A DNA stretch of 64,000 nt from Sinohyriopsis cumingii (lineage: Eukaryota > Mollusca > Bivalvia > Unionida > Unionidae). The DNA is taken from positions 14,622,814 to 14,686,813 of the forward strand of contig CM068828.1 of NCBI GenBank assembly GCA_028554795.2, read 5' to 3'. Below, piece after piece: positions 28,001 to 42,239 of the stretch. Below the pieces are notes generated by a model. It saw nothing but the letters and a program-made list of their open reading frames with translations, was not told where the DNA came from and made no database searches. The position numbers and the translations under genes are program-made. Numbering within the stretch: the first letter of the stretch is position 1; every line of letters begins with the position of its first letter.

Positions 28001-30100
28001 CGTACATCCAGTGTCAGGGACCGTGTTTTCTGTTAGTTTCTAACCTAAATATTTTTTTCACGCAGGAGTTTTCGCAATATGTTTAGAAGTCCGCTTGGGC
28101 TTGTTTAAACAACATATTTTTCTTTTAAGGAACATTCTTTCCCAATTGGTGCCTATAAAAATTCATTGCTTATTTGGCCCAGGTACATCCACATTGGTTA
28201 CAACCGCAACGATGAGAATGGTAAGGTAACAAAAATTGCTATGACATTTGTTTTTGCAACATCTGTTTTTGTTCTTGTTTGATTTTTAGAAACTAAACTT
28301 CGTCAGGCAAAATAAATTTATATTAATTAGGGAAACTGTTTAAGGTTAAGTTAGGTGTGTAAATGTCTTATATTGAAGCTTCATAATCTTTATAATATCA
28401 CCATTTACTCGATTTGAAGATATAAATGTATCAGTGTAATGTAAACAAAGAAGTGCATTTTCATATACGCGTATATTAACTGTTTTCAAGATTTATGTCA
28501 ATGAATTAGTTTGATTGTTCCTGTCTATGTATCAATCAATCTGTCTATCCATGAATTAGTTTGTATATTCCTGCCTATCAATCTATCTTTATCATTGTCA
28601 GTATACTTTCCTAGGTGTTCTAAAACACAATATATGATCTTTGAGGATCAATATGTTTGTGAGTGTATTTCCGTCGGTTTTATAAAAGGATATATGTGGA
28701 TCAATACTTTTGGAATGGCGTCTATGTTATTATTTTCCATCCACTTTACTTTATATGTGAATATATAACACGAGTTTGTAAGAAGAAAGTGACAATCTGG
28801 TTGAAGTAAGACATTTACCGTTATACGTTCTGGACACTAGTAAGAGGGCATGAACTGTTGACCTTGCGGTTCACCAATAAAAACGCAACTTTTATATTTC
28901 TGAAAGTGACACACTCCAGTCAGAATATATCGTTACTAACGATATCCATCCCTAACATGCATTTGCAACGTTTTATCTGATAGTCTAATGTAAGTGAACT
29001 TTGAATCCAGTGATCACCAAAACTTGAACTTGTATTTGTGTTTGTCAGATCTCCACTATGGGCTTATAAAAAACCTCAAACATTTTCTTTTTCATATAAG
29101 ATTTGATTTCGCATCTTTACTTACCAAGAATATTTTCCCTTGGATATATAGGTGTTTCCTTTCAAACGAAAGAATGACTCACAGAAGATGGTACCCAACA
29201 CTTCTGCATTTTCAAATCGAAGCAGATCTTTACATATTGTGATAAATTTAGAGCATGCGCATTTGGTTATAGCGCCCCGTTTTAAGGAATTCTTAGATTT
29301 GTGTGATTACTTGTGTGATTATTGTAATTCTGCACAATGGGAATATCCCTAGCCCGAAATAATTAGCCAATTACAAAGAGCAAACGTCACGGAGTGAAGT
29401 GGTAGTGAGTTTTCATGATGCCATGGTTCACTATTAGTGAATTCCAGCCAAAACCGAATGGATGTCCCTGTCGTAAGATAGTTCATATTAAAATCTAGTG
29501 GTGTACATTGGTGATGTGACTGCAGTGGCAGTATTTACGGTAGGAAACCGGTAAATTACACAAAGGAATAAATAATAAGGGACTCGGCAGATACCGTTTG
29601 TGTCGCCATGGGGGCAAATATGGTGCAGTTGTATTGGCGAAATGTGCCTGGAAAGCATACAGACTGGCCTAAGGTGGCGGAGTTAAAATAGTTCCCAGTG
29701 TTAGGGAATACTCGTATATTTTCTAAGGCGTGAACGGTTGGCAGTACGGAAACCTGATGAAGATAAACCATGCAGATGTGCGGTTGATAGATGCTTGTCA
29801 GGTTGTTTTTTCTGTGGTCTTGCATTAATTAGAGTAAAATTTAGATATATAATGGACACGTCGGGCTTTCTAATTTACAACTGAAGTTGTATGGAAGTCT
29901 TTGGAAAGTTGGGGTAAACTTATGACTTCTAGCGAGAATCGCGCCAGGGTTTGACAACCGCTCGGTCAAGTAAGAACCCTTGGCTTGTAACAATATTTTA
30001 TCTGCTTGCGTATACGTTATCTTATTGTTTCCTCCATGTTTCATGTTGTCTTTAACTTGCATATTTAATGGTAATAAGTTAAATCATTTTTTTACATGTT
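25063..30100. other. Non-coding host DNA
   Basis: No gene is seen. It contains a 27-bp minisatellite (26215-26378) and a segment (27785-27860) that matches 49170-49240 next to gene copy 2. Remaining short frames are without ATG context or family resemblance. Confidence 0.55.
26215..26378. repeat. Purine-rich minisatellite, about 27-bp unit
   Basis: About six copies of a unit like GGGGTGAAGGGCTGAAAGG plus GGAAAA run head to tail. The plus strand is almost pure purine with very little pyrimidine, so it could form triplex or G-rich structure. Confidence 0.85.
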
Positions 30101-30113
30101 CTTCTTTCATCTA

Positions 30114-30114
30114 T

Positions 30115-30178
<64 letters not shown>
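30114..30178. repeat. (CT)n/(CA)n compound microsatellite
   Basis: A (CT)n run (30114-30141) is followed by (CA)n (30144-30178). Confidence 0.95.
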
Positions 30179-30179
<1 letters not shown>

Positions 30180-32212
30180 AAGTGTGCGGGTGTGTCAGAC
30201 GCGTAACAAAAACCGTCCCTTCCAACATATTAAGTTATTTTGTGCTTTGCTTATGTCGAGATAAAGCTATCTCAAATTTCCCTTTAATTGTTGCATCTCC
30301 CCTTATTTTATACACGGAACGTATAGAGAAATATCGATGGATTCAGTAAATCAGTACAATGGTTACAGAAGGCTTTCAAGGTTACTCTTACCTAATTTTA
30401 TCTTATTATAATGCCCAGGTGATTGGTCGATACAACCCTTATAATCCGACATTATAGTTCCTAACATTTAAAATTTAATTTATCTGATATGTTGCTGTAC
30501 ACGAATAATCTGGTGGGGGGGGGGGTCTTTTTGTGGTGATAAGTGTTTTCGTCCCTAGAACAAAGGCATTTACTAAAACAAATAGTGATATGAATATGCG
30601 CCACTTCAGTCACCTCTCAAATGTCGGCTAAATAATGTTCTCTTCTGTGCATTGGTTAGTTATTACCCATTTAATAACTTCAGTTCATCATAAGTAGAAA
30701 AACGAATTTAATAAGATCGATAGACAACAAAACAAATCCCTCTATTCCAGACCAACTGGAAAGGTTGTTTCAAGGCGCATTGATTCACATTGTGACACTA
30801 AGTTTCAATATTAAGTAGGCCCAAATGAGATCTATATTCGGAGCGATTGACTGAGAGAGCGACACACTAGTAATTCAAAAGTCGCTAGGCGATGTTATGT
30901 GCGTATAAATACTAGTAAGGTGTATTTAACTACGCTTGTTTATTTAATTTGGATTCTAGCAGAAATTAAATTACCTTATTTCATGTAGTATTCTATTTGT
31001 TATTAACCTTAGGTAGGAAAGCGCAATGAAAATATAATAAAAAGGTTACTACATTTGCATAGTAAAACATGCACTCCTTTCTCTGAGCTGTGCTGAACTC
31101 TTCACGGTGTGCAGGATAGCTATATAACTAAATCTCACTCATTTTTTCCCCATATTTTAACGAGTGGCGCCAGCAATTAAATTATATGTGGGGGTGGGGG
31201 TCGTTTATTAATGTAGTTTTAGTGTCGAGGGTGTGTTAGTGTTATAAGTTTTTAGTACAGCAAGCGAAATGAATAATATTCAATATTAACAACGAGTCAG
31301 CAGCGCAGCACGACGACTTTATAACACTGCTGTAAATGCAGTACAAGACAAATAACTTCCAAGCGAGGCGAACGGTTTCGAGTCACATTTCTCCGAGAAA
31401 ATATAATTTCCGTGTTTGGAAAGCAGTTAGCTAACCAAGTGTTTATTGTTCTTGCAGCAAGTATAGCTTCTATCGGCAGACACAAAGAAACATTGCATAG
31501 CATGAAGGGAAACCCTATATTTTCAATTGTATAAGAATACAAAATATGAAAAAAATTAAGCCCATAATCTTCTGTCACAATCAGGTATATAATAAAAAAC
31601 AAAACAATAAAACTGTGAAGGCAGTAAAGAGAGTGATAGCATGCGAGAATTATTATTGTACCTTAGCAAGTATCTCGTATTTCACATTGATGATTGAACA
31701 TATCTAAATGTTGTATTTGATGATAGTTTCAGTGAGATATCATTGCAACGGCTGATTACCATTTTGTGTTTTTTATTGAGAAATACATAATCTTATCTGT
31801 ATTTGTATCATCAATTATTTTTCTCTACTATGCCTCTGATTTCAAATGTTTGTCATTTTAAATAACTTCACTATTCTTCCTTACACTCTTTCCAAAATGT
31901 GTTCGATCCAAGATACACCGATATAGATGATCACTGTTCTTAAAGTTTCTGTTTTCAGATCAAAAAACGTTTTCTGCATTTATTATTGTTCAAATTAAGA
32001 AAAACGATCTAGGTAATATACTTTCTTTCTATTTTATCAGGAAATATATGGCGATAAACAACATTCAGTCGCATTCAGTCACATTCATTCACACCATTCT
32101 TACGATAGGGACAGCTAATGCGATGAAATATAGTTTCCGCAGAACGCTATATTCCGGCCTTTTTTTTACCTGATTTTCATGCCTTGACTTTGGATGCTAC
32201 AAGTTAGTTCCC

Positions 32213-32274
<62 letters not shown>
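32213..32274. repeat. (AT)n microsatellite
   Basis: A perfect AT run, at the same place in block A as the (AT)n run at 53376-53436 in block B. Confidence 0.95.
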
Positions 32275-32278
<4 letters not shown>

Positions 32279-32357
32279 TGGGGTAATAAGCATTTTCTTT
32301 ATTATCTGTATTTTGTCCCAAGTGTCAGCTGTTGTGCGCATACATAACTTGTCCTTA

Positions 32358-32556
32358 GTGTGTATATATGGTTTCATTACCTTGTCCTTGTCATGACAGG
32401 AGTGTGCATATACGGTTTCAGTAACTTGTCTTTTTCATGACAGGAAAGTGTATATATGGTTTCATTAACTTGTTTTTGTCATGACAGGAAAGTGTATATA
32501 TGGTTTCATAAACTTGTCCTTGTCATGACAGGAAAGTGTATATATGGTTTCATGTC
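32358..32556. repeat. 44-bp minisatellite, about four copies
   Basis: Units with GTCATGACAGG and AGTGTATATATGGTTTCAT repeat head to tail. Block B has one copy of the unit near 54850. Confidence 0.85.
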
Positions 32557-34458
32557 TCATTGATTTCAAGATTAAGGTCGACACGCCAAGCTCCATTGGG
32601 GAAGGGCTACAGGGGTTTAACTAGGTGACAATGTGGTTTTAAAAAGTTATTTGTCTACTACGTATGCAATATCCCTACAATAAAGCCCGTATCAAATGCA
32701 TTCATCATAACAAATGTATAATTCTATTAAAATAAGTAGAAATCATAAGGAGGCTATTGACCTCACAAAACCTATTTCCCGAAGCGCGCGCAATTGAAGG
32801 AAAAGACAGCCAACACTCCCTAAAAATTAAGTATGGGAAATTGTATCATTTTCCTAAGGATAGTTTTGGAGTATCCGCTTCTTATAATTAATTTGACGCT
32901 CTTGTTGAAAAGGACAACAACAGTAGGTTAAATCATGTTCCACGTGTCTCGTACGTTTCCTCTGGCAACGCAAAATAACCTCAAGTCTTTGAATACTGAC
33001 TTCAGAAAAAGACGGTCCTAAAATCCAATATATATACATTTTAACCAAATGTTTTATCTAAACATCTTCTAATAATGAAAAGATAATGAAATATTTTATT
33101 TTTATATTCGTTTGTATTTTGTTTTTATGTTTCATTTTGTTCAGTTTTGAAAGTGGTTTGGTATACAGTAAGTACAATAGCGAAACTAATCTTAAAATAA
33201 TAGAAGAAGAAGTGTTATGACGAAGGTAGTAACGATTGCAGTTCTAACTGCGGGCTGCAGTCGAACAGAACTTATATGATAATTTGTAAAGCAATTAACA
33301 TACTGTCCATGTGTATGCTTTGAAACGTTTTTCGTCAGTCAGAAGTTTGTCGTTAAACCAGAATAGAGTTGAACATTTGTGAACACTTGAAGAAGCCAGA
33401 TGCAACCATTCTGAATCGTACTGATAACAATCTTTTCATTCAACGGGATCAGCGTCTCCGACAATTCTGGACTGTCTTTCGAATCTTCACTGAAGAGAAC
33501 GGTGGCCTTTCACATGGAATTGTGTCATAGAATAAAATACCATTTGCGTAAAAGTTGAAGCATACAAGTTTATGTTTGGCTACAAAGAATATTTCTATAA
33601 AAATAAATATTTCTAGATTAATATTCGTGATTCTTAAATACTAGTTTTAAAGCTGCGGTTTAATCTTCTAAGATGTGGCAAAGAGTTGGTATTTGGCTAT
33701 TTCTTGAAACTTTACATATATACATACCCATGTCCAGCTCAATTGGTGTGGATGTATGCTTGTGTGAAAAGGCATAATTGTATACATTAATGCATACTTC
33801 ATCTTATACAATCACACGAATAATGTCTTTTCCATTATATTATTGCCTTCTCCAACCTGAGCTCAACCAGTTTGAATTCCAGCCCTTTGTACTTAACCTT
33901 CATGTATGTTTACTTTCCCATGTTATCACCACAAATATATGAATCGCGTTTAAGAACCAGTTTACATTAAATACTATGAATTCTCAACGCAGTGTGTATA
34001 CCATTTAAACGCTGGTGTGTATACCATTTAAACGCTGGTGTGTATACCATTTAAACGCTGTTGTTGAAATATGTATCAGTAATGATTTCAGAATAAATTC
34101 AGTTTTTGAAAAGCACCAATAATCAAGAAAACTATGAATCATGAAATGATTATAATAGATGTCGTCGATAAAAATACATGAATCGGCAAGAGATTTACAA
34201 ACAACGTTGATAAAGGGAGTTATCAAACGTTCATAGTGATTACATTCAATGGCAATCATGTCCAGGCCTACTTGCATACATTTGAAATGCAATCAGCTGT
34301 TACATAACAAGACTAGGTGAATAATGTTGTTGTTTTTTGTGACTGAATGATACATGTACTAGTTTTCGAAATGCTAAACCATTAACCACTATCAAGGAAG
34401 TACCAAAAGAAATCGAATTGAAAATTCACACACGCCTACGGCGCGTCATTTACGCTTT

Positions 34459-35225
34459 GATAAGTTGGCTTAGGCTTTATTTCCCAGTATACTGGTTACA
34501 TAAACCCTTCATAGATTCTTCGTGACTTTGACAAGTCGGCTTAGGCTTTATTTCCCACTATACTGGTTACATATACCCTCCATAGATTCTTCGTGACTTT
34601 GATAAGTTGGCTTAGGCTATATTTCCCACTATACTGGTTACATATGCCCTTCATAGATTCTTCGTGACTTTGATAAATGCATTAGGTTCTACCTTTATTT
34701 CTCAGTATACTGGTTACTTACACACTTCATTAATGCGTCGTGATAAGTTGGCTTAGGCTCTACCTTTTTTTCCCCAGTATACTGGTTACATATAACCTTC
34801 ATAGATTCTTCGTGACTTTGATAAGTTGGCTTAGGCTTTATTTCCCACTATACTGGTTACATATGCCCTTCATAGATTTCTTCGTGACTTTGACAAGTCG
34901 GCTTAGACTTTATTTCCCACTATACTGGTTAAATATACCCTTCACAGATTCTTCGTGACTTTGATAAGTTGGCTTAGGCTTTATTTCCCACTATACTGGT
35001 TACATATACCCTTCATAGATTCTTCGTGACTTTGATACATGGATTAGGTTCTACCTTTATTTCCCAGTATACTGGTTACTTACACACTTCATTAATGCGT
35101 CGTGACTTTGATAAGTCGGCTTAGGCTCTACCTTTTTTTTCCCCAGTATTCTGGTTACTTACACACTTCCTTAATGCGTCGTGACTTTAATGAGTTTAGT
35201 TAGGCTCTACCTGTATTTTCCAGTG
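34459..35225. repeat. 71-bp minisatellite, about ten to eleven copies
   Basis: Units begin GATAAGTTGGCTTAGGCT and include TATACTGGTTACATATACCC and CATAGATTCTTCGTGACTTT. Starts at 34459, 34530 and 34601 give the 71-bp period. The matching site in block B (about 57190-57260) has one copy, so the array grew after the duplication. Confidence 0.88.
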
Positions 35226-36051
35226 TACGTTGTTCTGGTTCTTTTTTTTTGCTCACGGTTTTATCAGCAGGAAGGAAAACTGCATTCCTTTGTTGTTATG
35301 TCTTTGCAGCTGGGTTGCCGTTACGTTTATATATCCGTTTTTTACCTGGCCACTGCCTGTTTAAATCTCCACCGACAGTATGTAACTTGCAGAGTTCTGT
35401 TTACTTCACCATATTGTAATGAACGAAAGGTATGTATAAGTTTACGTTTAATGCTATGGGTTACATTGTATAGCCTCTTATAAAACTTGCAAAGTTTACA
35501 ATAAATATATGGAACTCTAAAAGCAATATGAACGTACCTAGAGAGCGAATGATGATGCACGCATATGTTATAATTTTAGAAAGAGTTCATCTGTTGAATG
35601 TCATCAGTGGTTATATGTAGTCCATTTGAGAGTAATTATTGACATACGTTATTGGTTGTGATTTGATTCTACTTTACATGCCATCAATACTCAGTAGCAT
35701 TAGATCATGAATGATTATAACAAGCATAATCTGGACCTCTTGACTGCTTATGGAGTTTTGGAAATCGGAACGACATCGAGCGAAAATGATCAATTTAATA
35801 ATTTCGTGTGCCTTCAAAAATCCGGGAACAAAAATGCAATACACGAAAAACATGAACATTCACAATAACGATCCATCAAAGTTTGCCTTGTTTATTGTGA
35901 AAAATATACGGATGAAAAGACGAAGAAAATCGAAGTACATTCAATCTATGCTAGTTTCGTTTCAGTATCCATCATTCAATTTTTATATAATCAAACTTAG
36001 AAAGATCCTCTACCAGTGTATCAAGCAATAACCATTGTCAGTGATGTTGCC

Positions 36052-36053
<2 letters not shown>

Positions 36054-36122
<69 letters not shown>
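36054..36122. repeat. (AT)n microsatellite
   Basis: A perfect AT run. Confidence 0.95.
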
Positions 36123-36127
<5 letters not shown>

Positions 36128-36659
36128 GGGTGTACACACTGGTAAAAATACATTTGTAATAATTTGTCTTCTATCTTTGTCTTCGTTCTGTAGTCCCATA
36201 TCATATAAAACAAGAAACTGGTGCCTATCCCTTCATCGTTTTCACAATGAATATATCAAAATCAGAAACGCAAGTGCGTCGCGTCGCAGTGAATATATAA
36301 GCTTTCCCTTACATCATCAGATCACTGATGTTCTGAACATTTGGTTTTGATACACTGTAACAATTATTGCTACTTCACAAAAGATTGGGTGGTTTTTTTT
36401 GTTTTTTATAGAAAACAAAGAGCCACATTGTTATTCTGCGACAATGAAGGCAAGGTTTTGATACTCATAGTTAATGTTAAACATAAACATCAGCACCACG
36501 TTTTACATGAAAACGAAAATAGGCGTACATAAAGTAAATATATACATCATTTAGTCAATGTTACAAAACAAAGAGACATATTTCTACATACCATTATTGA
36601 CTATTACGCATACTGTCTGCAAATGCAGAATTCTAGGTGTATCTGTTTCGACGGTCAGC

Positions 36660-36912
36660 GGGGCCCCGAGTGGCCGAGTGGTCTAAAGCGCTCTCCGTTA
36701 CGGATCACTGCCATCTCACCTCTGTCTGCGGCGGTTCGAGTCTAGGATTCAGCCAATGTGGGTATGTGAGAAAGCTTGCCAGTAGCTTCTCGTGGGTCGG
36801 TGGTTCTTTCCGGGGTTTTCCCTGGTTCTTCCTCCACCATTAATACTGGCCGCCATGTATAGCCTATCGTGTGCTGAAAAATGGCGTTAAGCCCCAAAAC
36901 AACAAAACAACA
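36660..36912 (+). mobile_element. tRNA-derived SINE, full length with target duplication
   Basis: The 253-bp body starts with a tRNA-like head with A box (TGGCCGAGTGGTCTA) and B box (GGTTCGAGTC), followed by a tRNA-unrelated part (GTGGGTATGTGAGAAAGCTT, GGTGGTTCTTTCCGGGG, TACTGGCCGCCATGTATAG) and a tail TGAAAAATGGCGTTAAGCCC then AAACAACA. It is flanked by a perfect 12-bp repeat, TCGACGGTCAGC, at 36648-36659 and 36913-36924. It is clearly a recent insertion. Confidence 0.9.
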
Positions 36913-36939
36913 TCGACGGTCAGCTTCAGAAGGGCGTGA

Positions 36940-37020
36940 TAGCCATTCTATTTAACAGGTTCCATGCATGTAAAGCTTATCATGTGCTAAAAAAATGGTG
37001 TTAAACCCGTAAAACACAAA
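36940..37020 (+). mobile_element. SINE 3' tail fragment
   Basis: The tail motif ATGTAAAGCTTATCATGTGCT and ATGGTGTTAAACCC recur here. The flanking DNA up to 37150 matches the flank of the SINE at 39550-39800, so this is part of a small local duplication. Confidence 0.6.
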
Positions 37021-37329
37021 TATGCACATATTTTAATGCATTCATTTTTTATATAATATCACAGGAATAAAGATTAATATTTCAGTAAAATTACTCATAC
37101 AAAGGTATCACTGGATAAAATGCCCGTATTGGGTTATTAACCACCAGCTTTGGTCTTCTTTTTTTTTTTTCTTCATTCAGTTGAGTTTAAAGGACAGTGG
37201 TAAACCTCGATGCTTAATCATCCCACATCAGCTACACATGACTAAAATGTTTCTGCTTCAAATAAGCCACATAGTTACCCTGCCTCTATAGCTTATGTGT
37301 TTTCTCTGCGAATCAATCAATGGATTTAC

Positions 37330-37480
37330 TAATGTGGGAATGTGAGAAAGCTTGCCAGTAGCTTGTCGTGTGTCGGTGGTTCTTTCCGGGATTTTCCCGG
37401 GTTCTTCCTCCACCATTAATACTGGCCGCCATGTATAGTCTATCGTGTGCTGAAAAATGGTGTTAAATCCAACAACAACT
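37330..37480 (+). mobile_element. SINE 3' part, 5'-truncated
   Basis: From AATGTGGGAATGTGAGAAAG to GGTGTTAAATCCAACAACAA the sequence matches the 3' 150 bases of the SINE at 36660-36912. The tRNA head is missing. Confidence 0.8.
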
Positions 37481-38949
37481 GAAACGAAACTGTCAAGTCT
37501 TTGGGAAAGCTAATACACTTGTTTACACTTTTATAGGTATCAAAATATCGCAGATGTGTCTCAGTCGACTTATACATTTCCCGCTTTCACATCAAATTAT
37601 CGTAGTTTTATCATAATCGACTTTTTTATTTACCTCTTTTCTTACGGCGGTTAGAATATAACGTACTGACTATAGCCTGTGGAAAATAAATCTGCACTAA
37701 AACACATACACACACGCGCGCGCGAGCTGCAGCCGTTCAAACCCATTTTAAAGATAAGTTGATTATAAGCAAACAGAATGAATTTGAGAAAATTAATGCA
37801 AACTTTATCATCGGCAAGGAATAGTGGCCGAGTCTAATATCAGAGGAGTCTAATTTCCTACATTAACAATAATTTATATTACCTGTTGTTCAGAATAAAA
37901 TACAATAACATATTCTATCGAAAATCAAATCACACCATCCTGCGCTTGCAGTAATGTTGCATGCTATTGAGATAATAAAAAAAACACATTCATTTCAGTC
38001 GGCATAAATCGGGTTCAGTACATTCATATCATGATTTAAGCACATGTAGACGTCATAAAACAAATAAATGACTGCATATACATAGGTATGTGCTTCAAGA
38101 AATCTAGACAACATCATCAGTGAAACGTCACTAGAAATTGAAGGACGTTTTTCTCGTGCACCTGCAAAGTAAAGGTTAAGTATTGCTAACTGGGATTTAA
38201 AGTGTTCCTTGGCCACTGTTTTCTATTATTCAGTCAAGCGATAAACTGCATTTTACGGAGTCCGCTATTTTGTAGTATCCTTTGCTTCTGCCTGTCCGTC
38301 TGTCTGTGCATCACCAAATCTCTTCCTACACTATAGAATTTGAATTAATAAAATTGATAGGCATCTGGTCCATATAGTAACCGTGCCCAAGAGAAATAGT
38401 ATTATTCCTGACATCCGCCGCTGTAATTACCAATGATTAAATGTGCAAACAGCAATAACATGTATAGTTAGCTCACCTCTGTATGACTTCTCAATGCAGT
38501 TATATGAAATGTAAAATGAAGTGAATTTTTCTGGGTTAGCTAAGGCATATTTCAAATACATTTGTAAGACAATAATTTGCAATTACCTGAGATCATTTTC
38601 TCTAATTTGTTCTACGTGCAACTAATAATCAGTTACTCTTGTACTTACTCTTCAGCTCGCCCTCTCTAGCTCACTTTATCCCATTCTTCGACCCGTCTTC
38701 TAAGTTGATGCCTTGGCAATAAGACTCGAACTGTGTCTATTTCATACAATATACTGGATTTGTGTTTCTTTACATGGGAGAATAGTATATCATTTCACAC
38801 CCTGTACAACTCCGTTTCGCCCTCTCTAACTCACATTTTCCTGCTCATCCTATTCAGCCAGTCTTCTTTAGCTTACCCAACGATTACTCTATCTCACCTC
38901 TACCATTTCTCTAGCTCATCTTATGATCTTTTGTCCCTACCATCTTACA

Positions 38950-39245
38950 AACTCACACTACGATTTTTCAAGGTGATCAAGTGATCTTTTAAACTGTCCC
39001 TACCATCTTACAAACTCACACTACGATCTGTCAAGGTCATCACACTACGATCTGTCAAGGTCATCATATGATCTTTTAAACTGTCCCTACCATCTTACAA
39101 ACTCACACTACGATCTGTCAAGGTCATCACACTACGATCTGTCAAGGTCATCCTGTGATCTTTTAAACTGTCCCTACCATCTTACAAACTCACACTACGA
39201 TCTGTCAAGGTCATCACACTACGATCTGTCAAGGTCATCATATGA
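38950..39245. repeat. About 86-bp minisatellite with inner 24-bp repeat
   Basis: Higher-order units contain GTCCCTACCATCTTACAAAC and one or two copies of CACACTACGATCTGTCAAGG. About three and a half units are present. Confidence 0.85.
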
Positions 39246-39554
39246 TCTTCTCAGCTCTCCATCTCCCACTCGCCCTCAATCTCTATCATTTGATCTCGAT
39301 TATTTCCCCTCATCCACTGTCAACCAGTTGGCGCTCTGTACTTTTGTTTTCAGTTAATTATTTGGAGCACATCATTAGGTTTCAGGTTATGACGCTATTG
39401 TGAAGATTTGTATGTTTCACATATTTTGTCTGTGAGACAATCTGTGCACTTCTATTAAGAGAGAGAGAGAGAGAGAAATTAACCTTGACTATAATTTACT
39501 TATCTCTGTTGATTCATGACTGTGTATATACATTAATACCTAACTTAATATGGA

Positions 39555-39800
39555 CCCTGGGTGGCCGAGTTGTAAAAGTTGCTCGCTTTTACAGATCACT
39601 GACATCTCACCTCTTTCCGCTGGGTTTGAGTCTCAGCTCAGCCAATGTGGGTATATGAGAAAGCTTATCAGTAGATTCCCGTGGGTTGGTGGTTCTTACC
39701 GGGGTTTTCGTAGGGTTTTCCTCAATGAATTATACTGGCCGCCATGTATAGCTTATCATGTGATGAAAAATGATGTTAGACCCACAAAACACAAACACGC
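39555..39800 (+). mobile_element. tRNA-derived SINE, diverged copy
   Basis: It has a decayed tRNA head (GGGTGGCCGAGTTGTAAAAG, GGTTTGAGTC) followed by the same body as 36660-36912 and the tail GATGTTAGACCCACAAAAC. It is older than the 36660 copy. Confidence 0.8.
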
Positions 39801-42235
39801 ACATATTTTAATACATCTATTTTGTATGTAATGCCACAGGAATATAGTGTCCCAACATGCTGGAAAGCTGCTATTGATCTCTGTAGATGCATCAACCAGG
39901 TTCTTTCAAAATATACTCATAGCTATCGCGGATAAAACGCCCTATTGGATTACTAACCACCAGCATTGGTCTTATTTTCATTCAGTGATGTTTAATTAAA
40001 CGTAATGCTTAGACAAATAAGCTACCTTTTCAGTACTAAACCGTATTGCTTATTGTCCCCACATCAATTTAGTATGAGTAGAATATTGTTGATTCATTCA
40101 AAAATTATCTAGCTGACTTCGTTGTTCTGACACTAAATTTTTTGTTAAGTTTATTTCTTTCCAAACCAATCAATGGAATAAATAAAGCGGAACCGTCACG
40201 GTTCTAGATTCTTATGCACATTAGTTTCGCCTGCTGATAGAACCAGTCTAATTTTTTATTTCATTAGCATTTCTTACACGTTGAAACCCCAAACAACCCT
40301 CCCTGGACCTTTGAAGTTGTTGACAAATAAGATGTCATAAAGGATAAAGAGGTATAAATATTGAGGCAAATCCATCACTATTCTTAACTCAATCATAAAT
40401 GGTCGATAATGGACAAAACCTCTCTGTTTCATACTGTGCAAGCAATTTTTTACTCATTCAACGAAACGAGCATGTGTAATGTACGATATTCTAGATTATG
40501 TGCATGGGTTATCTTAGAAAGAAATGATTGAAAATGTTTCAGTTTACTCACGCGGAAACAAATTGTCCTTATAATGTTTCCTCTTGCTGATGTAATAGTC
40601 TAATCATAATTTTCGTTTCACATTTCCTACACATTCAACGGAAAACAGCTCTCCCTGGACCAGTGAGGTTGTTTAGAAACAAACTCTGATAAAGAGGACA
40701 GAGGCGAGGCATAAAGGATATATGAATTCCAAACGTTAGAAAAAAGAATGTAAATGATTTGATATATTCCTAGTAGATGTATCTCATTAGCATTGAACAT
40801 TACCTGTAGCTAAAAACGGGTGATATAAAATTGATCGCCATTCTGGGGTAGGTGTATCTCTTTATAAGAAAGACATTGACCACCATATGTATTCTGAACC
40901 CTTACAGTCTCGCCAATGGTAGCCTCTCAGATAGGCACACTGGAAGCTTTAGGTCTCACTGGACAGTTTTTATTCAGAGATATTTAATCGAATTGAGACC
41001 GATTGCAGAAAAATGATAACAATCAAGCGTTTAAAGAAAAAATGAAAACTAACCAATGATATTTCTAGCAAACATGCTGCCATATTTAAATATGGTATTC
41101 ACGTCAATTCCTTTTACAGCTGATTGCTTTTACATTAAACCAATACTACCATGATCAATCTTTTTTGTAAATGTTTTGTCAGTAAGAAACTATATTTAAT
41201 ATTTTCCTGTGACAAGGTAGTTCAAACAATCATTATGGGCGTTATGCCGGTTTAAAGTTAACTGGTATTATTACATGTTGACATTATCTAATCAGCCATA
41301 TCCATCTCGATTTTGAGATATTTGCCTCCGTAGCAGACATGCACAATACATAAACGATATCCGCTGTTCATTTGTAGCCCACATTTCACATCTCATCTCG
41401 ATTGATAGTCTAACTGAGACACGAAGTCACTAAAAAGCCAACCCTATGCTCAAGCCTAATTGAAGGTAAAGGTAAATCAAATTGTATATGTAGCTTATGC
41501 ATTAATTTGTAATCACATGACTAGCGTTTTTAGGTTCATACCCTCTACCTTAGAAACGAGGGGGTGTCATGTGCGAACCTCTCCACTGAAACACGAATTT
41601 ACATACAGAATTTACATACAAGTGTGACGAGTGAGAAAGAGTTCTGTTCCAAACTTTTGTGCACACGGAGTATGAAGAAAACATATCGACGTTGAGGCCA
41701 ACGATAAAGGTCACGGTGAAGGAAAGGGGACGTATTGGTTTCTGCATCATATCATTCGATCGGCGTAGAAGACATATATCAAACTTAGTGAATGGCTTGC
41801 TTTTCGAGGAAGGAAGAAAATCGTTTTCTGGTTCCAATGTCAAAGGTTAAAGTCATCGTGACTGCAATAAGAAAACAGTTCCGAACAGATTTCAAGCTGG
41901 CCTATTCTAGCTAATTACGAAATATGACACAACAATGCTTTGGTTGGTTGGCATGCCATGTAATTCACTGTGGTGTGGTGTGTCATTGGCAAGGTACAGC
42001 CTGGCAGAGCCCATCCCTCTTCAGACCGGATGACGACAGCCACAGTCCACTGATATAGTGTGGCACGCCCTGGCCATTAGCACATGGTAGTTGAGCCCAT
42101 CTTGGAGCCCTTCTGCCCTGGTCGTTGTCTTCATCTTTGAGCAATTCCGCCCTGGCCGATGACTGCATCGAAGAAGACTTCCACCGAGTGATGCTGTGCT
42201 ATCATTACACTATTTTACCAATATATGTGAGACTC
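39801..42235. other. Non-coding host DNA
   Basis: No gene is seen. The segment 39801-39975 matches 37010-37150. The stretch 41960-42235 is richer in G+C, with repeated CTTGGAGCCCTTCTGCCCTGG-like and AATTCCGCCCTGGCC wording, and may be part of an unrecognised element next to the LINE tail. Confidence 0.45.
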
Positions 42236-42239
42236 GTGG

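Larger units (their letters stand above)
30270..35290. repeat. Segmental duplication block A
   Basis: Aligns in order with block B (51610-57260). Landmarks: CTTATTTTAT-CACGGAACG (30300 and 51630), CTGTTTTCAGATCAA (31950 and 53045), AATTTGACGC (32890 and 55213), TCTTTCGAATCTTCACTGAA (33475 and 55790), AAGGGAGTTA and TTACATTCAATGGCA (34210 and 56770). Divergence is high, roughly one base in four or five, so the duplication is old. Block A has an expanded 71-bp satellite at its right end. Block B has the 1.3-kb block C next to an (AT)n run where A has only the (AT)n run. Confidence 0.7.

Noticed and set aside
34459-35225. CRISPR-like direct repeat array
   Set aside because: Repeats are directly adjacent with no unique spacers; it is a 71-bp minisatellite in animal DNA.
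36660-36740. tRNA gene
   Set aside because: The tRNA-like head continues into a 253-bp SINE body flanked by a 12-bp target duplication.
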